Part shown: piece after piece, positions 59,158 through 64,000 of the stretch
How the letters are laid out: the number at the start of each line of letters is the position of its first letter
Position numbering within the stretch: the stretch's first letter is position 1
From: Rehaibacterium terrae
Lineage (GTDB): Bacteria; Pseudomonadota; Gammaproteobacteria; Xanthomonadales; Xanthomonadaceae
NCBI RefSeq assembly: GCF_014202935.1
Contig: NZ_JACHHX010000002.1
Coordinates: 130,857 to 194,856 of the forward strand
Reading direction: 5' to 3'
DNA: 64,000 nt
Notes under the pieces: model-generated
What the model was told of the DNA's origin: nothing
Seen by the model: the letters and a program-made list of their open reading frames with translations, nothing else
The model's database searches: none
Program-made: the position numbers and the translations under genes

Positions 59158-59502
59158 ATGCGCCCCACCGAGCTGGACCCTCTCACCGAGCGCGCCGTGC
59201 GGCTTTTTCTCCAGCGGATCGCCGCACAGCACCAGGCGCAAGGTGCCATCGTTTTCGGCAGCCGCGCCCGCCGTACTCACCGGCCGGACAGCGACGCCGA
59301 CGTAGCGGTGCTTCTGCGTGGCGAGCCCGGCCGTTTCCTTGCGACCAAGCGGTCCATGGCCGACGCCGCCTTCGACGTGCTGCTCGAAACCGGGATCCGG
59401 GTACAGCCCCTGCCCGTCTGGGAAGCGGAGTGGGCTCACCCGGAGCGCTACCCGAATCCGCGCCTGCTTCGGAACATCGCCAAGGAAGGTATCCGTCTGT
59501 GA
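59158..59502 (+). CDS. MNT-type nucleotidyltransferase (antitoxin-like)
   Basis: This 114-residue minimal nucleotidyltransferase has the GSRARRTHRPDSDADVAVLL active site (GSxAR and DxD, the metal acids). It is preceded by a helix and followed by a second acid (DAAFDVLLETGI). MNT proteins usually pair with an HEPN protein as a toxin-antitoxin module, where MntA adds AMP to the HEPN toxin. The HEPN gene follows directly, overlapping by 4 bp. ATG at 59158 has a ggagag ribosome site 7 bases before it. Confidence 0.85.
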   Translation: MRPTELDPLTERAVRLFLQRIAAQHQAQGAIVFGSRARRTHRPDSDADVAVLLRGEPGRFLATKRSMADAAFDVLLETGIRVQPLPVWEAEWAHPERYPNPRLLRNIAKEGIRL

Positions 59503-59918
59503 GCGAAGGGCTGACGCCGGCCGTCCTGATCGCCAAGGCCTGCCGCGCCTGTGAGTCCGCCCGGTTGCTGCTGGCGGCGGGAGACATCGATGGCGCCTGC
59601 AACCGGGCGTACTACGCCATGTTCGACGCCGCGCGCGCCGCCCTGTTCGGTGGGCCTGCGGCCATACCGCCCGAAACCGTCAAGACCCACAGCGGCCTCA
59701 TCGCCGCGTTCGGCCTCAACCTGGTCAAGCCGGGCTTGGTGCCACTGGCTCTCGGGCGTGCGATCAACTGGGCGGAGGACCTGCGCCTGATGGCCGACTA
59801 CCGGGGCGACGCGATCGAACCCGGCGATGCGCGCGAACTCGTCGAGCAGGCCGAAGCGTTCGTCGCCGACATCCAGCGCATTTTTCCGGCCTTGCGCGAC
59901 ACGCACGAGCCGATATGA
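59499..59918 (+). CDS. HEPN-domain protein (UPF0332-type, toxin-like)
   Basis: This 139-residue all-helical protein has NRAYYAMFDAARAAL (the first HEPN helix pattern) and KTHSGLIAAFGLNLV. It is a UPF0332/COG1895-type HEPN partner of the MNT protein just upstream. The family often has R-X4-6-H as the RNase motif. In the early helix, R36 is followed by AYYAMF and then Asp43 where His is usual, so it may be inactive or use another site. The start is a GTG overlapping the MNT stop by 4 bp (GTGA). Confidence 0.82.
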   Translation: MSEGLTPAVLIAKACRACESARLLLAAGDIDGACNRAYYAMFDAARAALFGGPAAIPPETVKTHSGLIAAFGLNLVKPGLVPLALGRAINWAEDLRLMADYRGDAIEPGDARELVEQAEAFVADIQRIFPALRDTHEPI

Positions 59919-60114
59919 GCGTCACGCCTCGCTGTCACCCCAGCACCCGTTCGTCCCGTTCGGCATAGCCGACCCGCACGCATTCCGGGAACACAGCCGG
60001 CCCGAAGGGCTGGTGGCGTCGAAGGACGAACGAACCGGCCACCCCCATTGCCGCCATGGCGGCTCCCACAGGCCGGATCGTGCGCATGGCGCACGCTACA
60101 AGAAGTCGCGCGCA

Positions 60115-60845
60115 CCCCGTAGCGTGCGCTATGCGCACGACCCGCGCCGCGGCCGGGGCCTGTAGCCCGGATGCAGCGAAGCGGAATCCGGGAGACGTGC
60201 CGCGCCCCGGATGCCGACCTGCGGCCTTCATCCGCGCTACGGCACGGCCTGTCGGTCGGTGTTGCATGCGCCAAGCGCCCGCTCTACTCCCTCCCCTTCA
60301 AGGGGAGGGCCGGGGTGGGGATGGTGTGCATGCCGTATCGCATGCGATGCGGGTGCGGGAGATGTTTTGTCGCGCCAACACCATCCCCACCCAACCCTCC
60401 CCTTGAAGGGGAGGGCTTGAAGCGCGCAGCCCCGTGGCATGCGCTCCGCGCACGACCCGCGCCGCGGCCGGGGCCTGTAGCCCGGATGCGGCGAAGCGGA
60501 ATCCGGGAGGCGTGCCGCGCCCCGGATGCCGGCCTGCGGCCTTCATCCGCGCTACGGCACGGCCTGTCGGTCGGTGTTGCATGCGCCAAGCGCCCGCTCT
60601 ACTCCCTCCCCTTCAAGGGGAGGGCCGGGGTGGGGATGGTGTGCATGCCGTATCGCATGCGATGCGGGTGCGGGAGATGTTTTGTCGCGCCAACACCATC
60701 CCCACCCAACCCTCCCCTTGAAGGGGAGGGCTTGAAGCGCGCAGCCCCGTGGCATGCGCTCCGCGCACGACCCGCGCCGGGCCGAGGCGGCCGTGCCGGG
60801 CAAGCCACCACCCGCACGACAGCCCGCCCCGCAATCCGCTACCCT
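60115..60845. repeat. Repeat array 2, 315-bp period
   Basis: Units start at 60115 and 60430 (ccccgt), with a partial unit at 60745. Period is 315 bp. The unit is the array-1 unit plus about 106 extra bases: a long inverted repeat from ctccccttcaaggggaggg through tggggatggtgt to acaccatccccaccc and ctccccttgaaggggag. Array 1 has only one copy of the ctcccctt palindrome, so array 1 looks like array 2 with the middle deleted. The 101-bp right end is shared. The 196 bases before it, following the HEPN gene, hold no gene and include a cgttcgtcc...ggacgaacg palindrome. Confidence 0.88.
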
Positions 60846-60874
60846 TCCCCTGCCATTTTCCGGGGGAGTGCCGG

Positions 60875-61732
60875 ATGCGCATCACCGTCATCCTGCCCGC
60901 CAAGAACGAAGCCCAAGGCCTGCGCCAGATCCTGCCCGCGCTGCGCCAGACCCTGCCCGAGGCCGAGATCATCGTCGTCGACGACGGCTCCAGCGACGAC
61001 ACCGCCAGCGTTGCCACCGAACACGGCGCGCGGGTGCTCGGCACTCCCTATTCGATGGGCAACGGCGCCGCCATCAAGCGCGGCGCCCGCGCCGCCAGCG
61101 GCGACGTGCTCGTCTTCATGGATGCCGATGGCCAGCACAACCCCGCCGACATCCCGCGCCTGCTCGAGAGACTGCAAGCCGGCTACGACATGGCCGTCGC
61201 CGCCCGCGACCGCCACGGCCAGGCCAACCTGCAGCGCGGCCTGGCCAACGCCTTCTACAACAAGCTGGCGAGCTGGATGACCGGCCACCCCATCCGCGAC
61301 CTCACCTCCGGCTTCCGCGCCGTACGCGCCGACAAGTTCCGCGAATTCCTGCACCTGCTGCCCAACGGCTTCAGCTACCCCACCACCATCACCATGGCCT
61401 TCTTCCGCAGCGCCTACCCGGTGGCCTACGTGCCGGTCGAAGTCGCCGCCCGCGTCGGCACCGCCAGCCACATCCGCCCTCTGCGCGACGGCCTGCGCTT
61501 TCTGCTGATCATCTTCAAGATCGCCACCCTGTACTCGCCGCTCAAGCTGTTCGCCCCCACCGGCTTCGCCTTCTTCCTGCTGGGCCTGGGCTACTACGGC
61601 TACACCTACGCCACCATGGCGCGCTTCACCAACATGAGCCTGCTGCTGTTCAGCGCCGCGGTGATCATCTTCCTGATCGGCCTGGTGTCCGAGCAGATCA
61701 CCTCGCTGGTCTACAGCAAGTCGCGTGGTTGA
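60875..61732 (+). CDS. Family 2 glycosyltransferase with C-terminal membrane helices (DPM/GtrB-like)
   Basis: This 285-residue enzyme has the GT2 core ITVILPAKNEAQGL, VVDDGSSDDT, MDADGQHNP and DLTSGFRAVRADKF. Two C-terminal membrane helices follow (LFAPTGFAFFLLGLGYYGY and LLLFSAAVIIFLIGLVSEQ). It resembles dolichyl-phosphate/undecaprenyl-phosphate sugar transferases (DPM1/GtrB), which load a lipid with a sugar for later export. It begins the second glycan cluster, 30 bases after the repeat array. Confidence 0.85.
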   Translation: MRITVILPAKNEAQGLRQILPALRQTLPEAEIIVVDDGSSDDTASVATEHGARVLGTPYSMGNGAAIKRGARAASGDVLVFMDADGQHNPADIPRLLERLQAGYDMAVAARDRHGQANLQRGLANAFYNKLASWMTGHPIRDLTSGFRAVRADKFREFLHLLPNGFSYPTTITMAFFRSAYPVAYVPVEVAARVGTASHIRPLRDGLRFLLIIFKIATLYSPLKLFAPTGFAFFLLGLGYYGYTYATMARFTNMSLLLFSAAVIIFLIGLVSEQITSLVYSKSRG

Positions 61733-61734
61733 GC

Positions 61735-62886
61735 GTGCAGCCTGCCATCGTTCTCGTCACCACCTCCTTCCCCATCCTCGGGGACGGCAGCGAAGCGGCC
61801 GGTTCGTTCGTTTCCGACCTCGCCGAAGAACTCGCCAAGCACCTGCCCGTGCGCGTGGTCGCGCCCGGCGCGCACAGCACGCGCGAGCATTGGGCCGACA
61901 ATGTCGAGGTGTTCCGCTTCGCCGCCCCGGACAAGCCGCTGTCCACGCTCAAGCCGTGGATGCCGTCGGACCTGCTGGCGATCCGGCGCGTGCTTGCCGC
62001 AGGCGAAGCCGCCACGCGCGAGGCCGCAGGCGCCGGCCCGACCGCGCACATCCTCGCGCTGTGGGCATTGCCCTCGGGCCATTGGGCCCGGCGCATCTCG
62101 CGTGAAACCGGCGTGCCGTATTCGGTGTGGACGCTGGGCAGCGACATCTGGACGCTGGGCCGCATCCCCGTCGTGCGTGGCCATCTGCGGCGCGTACTGC
62201 GCGATGCGCACACCTGCTACTCAGACGGCCTCAAGCTGGCCGACGACACCCGTCGTATCGGTGGGCGCGAAGTCGAGTTCCTGCCCAGCACCCGCCGTAT
62301 CGAGCGCACCCGCACCACGCCGCTCAAGTCGGCACCGCCGTATCGCCTGCTGTTTCTCGGTCGCTGGCACCCCAACAAGGGCGTGGACCTGCTGATCGAC
62401 GCGCTCAAGCTGCTGCGCGACGAGGACTGGCAACGCATCGAGACCGTGGAAATCTGTGGCGGCGGCCCGCTCGAACCGCTTGTGAAACAGGGCGTCGCCG
62501 ACCTGCTGGCCGCGGGCCGCCCCATCGAGCTGCGCGGCTACCTCGACAAGGCTGCCGCCGAGGAGGCCATCCTGCGCGCCGACTACCTGCTGATCCCGTC
62601 GCGCATCGAGAGCATCCCGGTGGTGTTTTCGGATGCGATGAAGCTGGGGTGCCCGGTCGTCGCAACACCTGTCGGCGACCTAGACTCGCTGGTGACGCAT
62701 TATCGGTGTGGCGAAGTGGCCACCGAGGTGTCTCGCGACGCGTTCGCCGAGTGCCTGCGCAGGTCGCTGACGGCTGATCGGAGGAGTCTCTCCCCCGGCA
62801 TCTTCGAAGCGGCAGTTCGTTTTTCTCTGGATACGCTCGCTACGCGCATCCAGTCATCTACATCCAATCCACGCGGACGAGAATGA
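61735..62886 (+). CDS. Family 4 glycosyltransferase
   Basis: This 383-residue GT-B enzyme has VLVTTSFPILGDGSEAAGSF in the N-terminal domain. LLFLGRWHPNKGVDLLIDAL and LLIPSRIESIPVVFSDAM, with GCPVVATPVGD, form the GT4 donor site including the EX7E-like pair. The start is a GTG three bases after the upstream stop. G+C begins to fall near its 3' end. It probably adds a sugar to a surface glycan. Donor unknown. Confidence 0.85.
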   Translation: MQPAIVLVTTSFPILGDGSEAAGSFVSDLAEELAKHLPVRVVAPGAHSTREHWADNVEVFRFAAPDKPLSTLKPWMPSDLLAIRRVLAAGEAATREAAGAGPTAHILALWALPSGHWARRISRETGVPYSVWTLGSDIWTLGRIPVVRGHLRRVLRDAHTCYSDGLKLADDTRRIGGREVEFLPSTRRIERTRTTPLKSAPPYRLLFLGRWHPNKGVDLLIDALKLLRDEDWQRIETVEICGGGPLEPLVKQGVADLLAAGRPIELRGYLDKAAAEEAILRADYLLIPSRIESIPVVFSDAMKLGCPVVATPVGDLDSLVTHYRCGEVATEVSRDAFAECLRRSLTADRRSLSPGIFEAAVRFSLDTLATRIQSSTSNPRGRE

Positions 62887-62890
62887 AGGC

Positions 62891-63823
62891 ATGTCAATGC
62901 ATGCCGTGCTGGTGCGCAAAGCAATACTGGCCGCCTTGGTGGTGGCCGGTATCGGCTTTTCGGCCTATCTGGCTTGGGTATACCGCACTGATATCGCTGT
63001 TGCTCTTCGTAACGCAGATCTTCTGGCAATCCTTGGCTGCCTGATTTTGTTGATGTTGGCCAACATGTCGATTGCCTGGGTTTTCTCCGAGCTGGCGAGC
63101 AGGGAGGCTGACCAGCCCATTCCAAAAATGGCCGTCGCCGGAGCCTTTCTTCTTGCTCAAGTAGGGAAATACGTTCCAGGCCGGGTGTGGGGGTTGGTCA
63201 TGCAGAAGGCTGCCTTGGGTCAAGCACTTCAAACGCGAGCAATGATAGTCGCAAACCTAGAGGTGTCTTTGATCTCATTGGTGGGAATGGCGGGGAGCGG
63301 TCTGGCATGCATTGCACTCATCCGTTTGGGGTGCGTTACTGCGGTCGCAGCCGTGTTGCTCACGGCAGGGGCGATGGTGGCGATGATGTCAGCGCGTTTC
63401 ATGAAGCGCGCCGAGGATTTGATCGTGCGTGTCGTTGGGAGGGCGGGCTATCAGACTGAACGGCGGCGCGCGCCGAATTCAGCCATACGCCTTGTCCGCG
63501 TGGTCCCGCTCATTCTTGCCTACTTGTCGCTGTATGCCTTCGGTTGGACGATGCTGCTAATGTTAGGCTTTGGTGTCAGGCTTGAGCCTGCCCTGCAGTT
63601 TGTCGCCGCTCAGTCGGCATCGCAAATTCTTGGTGTGCTGAGCATGGTGCCTGCTGGGATCGGTATTCGAGAGGTGGCACTACTGGCATCCTCGTCATGG
63701 TTCGCTGTGGATGCGGTTGTTGTGGCTGCTCTTGTGGTGATCACGCGACTGGCGCTGGTCTGCATCGACCTGCTGAGCATGCCGTTAGGCGCCTTGATGC
63801 TCTATGGCGGGCGCAGGGGTTGA
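62891..63823 (+). CDS. Flippase-like membrane protein (LPG synthase TM/UPF0104-like)
   Basis: This 310-residue protein has seven or eight membrane helices and the motif LLAQVGKYVPGRVWGLVMQ, typical of the UPF0104/LPG_synthase_TM family, some members of which flip or synthesise lipid-linked sugars. Its role here is inferred from neighbours (a glycan cluster). The first ATG has a poorly spaced site; the second (62897) has aagg 7 bases before it. G+C is clearly lower than upstream, suggesting acquisition. Confidence 0.75.
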   Translation: MSMHAVLVRKAILAALVVAGIGFSAYLAWVYRTDIAVALRNADLLAILGCLILLMLANMSIAWVFSELASREADQPIPKMAVAGAFLLAQVGKYVPGRVWGLVMQKAALGQALQTRAMIVANLEVSLISLVGMAGSGLACIALIRLGCVTAVAAVLLTAGAMVAMMSARFMKRAEDLIVRVVGRAGYQTERRRAPNSAIRLVRVVPLILAYLSLYAFGWTMLLMLGFGVRLEPALQFVAAQSASQILGVLSMVPAGIGIREVALLASSSWFAVDAVVVAALVVITRLALVCIDLLSMPLGALMLYGGRRG

Positions 63824-63827
63824 TCAG

Positions 63828-64000
63828 ATGGCGGGAACCATCAAGCACGGTGTTTTTGTCTTGTTGGAAATGCTATTGCGCCTGTGTGTCGCACCGAGAT
63901 TGCGCTCGAATCTTTTGAGACTTTTGGGAGCAAAGGTCGGGAAGAACGTCCGCGTGTACGAGTGCCGTTTCATCAACTTGGAGAACGGCTTCAAGAACCT
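63828..64000 (+). CDS. Hexapeptide-repeat acyltransferase, N-terminal end only
   Basis: The window ends inside this gene; 57 codons are present. The start MAGTIKHGVFVLLEMLLR is followed by RLRSNLLRLLGAKVGKNVRVYECRFIN. The GAKVGKNVRVYEC stretch looks like the first turn of a left-handed beta-helix (hexapeptide) as in WcaF/CysE-type sugar O-acetyltransferases. It begins 5 bases after the flippase-like gene and continues the low-G+C segment. Only the N-terminus is visible, so identity is provisional. Confidence 0.6.
   Translation, partial: MAGTIKHGVFVLLEMLLRLCVAPRLRSNLLRLLGAKVGKNVRVYECRFINLENGFKN

Noticed and set aside
58497-60845. An insertion sequence around the MNT/HEPN pair
   Set aside because: No transposase, and no terminal inverted repeats or target duplications could be defined; only repeat arrays flank the pair.
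60171-61280. A plus-strand frame running through array 2 into the glycosyltransferase
   Set aside because: It is repeat DNA followed by the wrong frame of the glycosyltransferase; the true gene starts at 60875.

Overview
The window is about 69-70% G+C until roughly 62.7 kb and reads as one chromosomal segment of a gammaproteobacterium of the Xanthomonadaceae/Lysobacterales type. The main reasons are an Xps-type type II secretion operon in the order I-J-K-L-M-N-D, a dcw cluster that runs mraZ to lpxC without murD, the DUF721-M23 peptidase-secA-MutT/ThiE order, a pilB-pilC-pilD-coaE block, and many short degenerate repeats of the gggaatcgg/cgatttcc kind between genes and inside gene ends. The species cannot be fixed from the sequence alone.

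Layout. 1-6.4 kb: end of the xps (gsp) operon, which builds the pseudopilus, inner-membrane platform and outer-membrane secretin. 6.6-11.1 kb: a five-gene cassette, each gene overlapping the next by 4 bp, with ABC polysaccharide export genes (wzm, wzt), two glycosyltransferases and a methyltransferase. 11.1-16.7 kb: pyrF, ettA, a DUF817 membrane protein, glyA and nrdR. 16.7-22.5 kb: riboflavin synthesis (ribD, an FMN riboswitch, ribE, a RibB with a degenerate GTP cyclohydrolase II domain, ribH), then nusB, thiL and pgpA. 22.5-27.8 kb, minus strand: a UDG-family protein, an FAD-linked oxidase, an LpxH-like phosphoesterase, yraN and lpoA. 27.8-29.3 kb: rsmI and the RNase P RNA.

29.7-46.6 kb is the division and cell-wall cluster: mraZ, rsmH, ftsL, ftsI, murE, murF, mraY, ftsW, murG, murC, ddlB, ftsQ, ftsA, ftsZ, lpxC. 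It starts at a clear promoter followed by five MraZ-type boxes spaced exactly 10 bp apart. 47-52.5 kb: a DUF721/DciA-like gene divergent from an M23 peptidase, then secA and a MutT-ThiE fusion. 52.7-58.3 kb, minus strand: pilB, pilC, pilD, a GIY-YIG gene and coaE. Between pilD and the GIY-YIG gene lies a 212-bp tandem array of palindromic elements.

58.4-60.9 kb is accessory. Two related repeat arrays (209-bp and 315-bp periods, sharing a 101-bp right end) flank a MNT/HEPN toxin-antitoxin-like pair. From 60.9 kb a second surface-polysaccharide cluster begins: two glycosyltransferases, a flippase-like membrane protein and the start of a hexapeptide acyltransferase. G+C falls clearly from about 62.7 kb, which suggests an acquired island continuing past the window.

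The genes form an envelope-centred segment: secretion (Xps, SecA), pili, peptidoglycan, lipid A and surface glycans, with riboflavin, nucleotide, folate and thiamine housekeeping between. I see no complete new system. The most unusual points are the repeat DNA that has become coding sequence at gene ends (gspK, ribE, rsmI, ftsQ, thiL), the repeat-flanked MNT/HEPN cassette, the riboswitch-controlled RibE/RibBX operon and the five-box MraZ operator.
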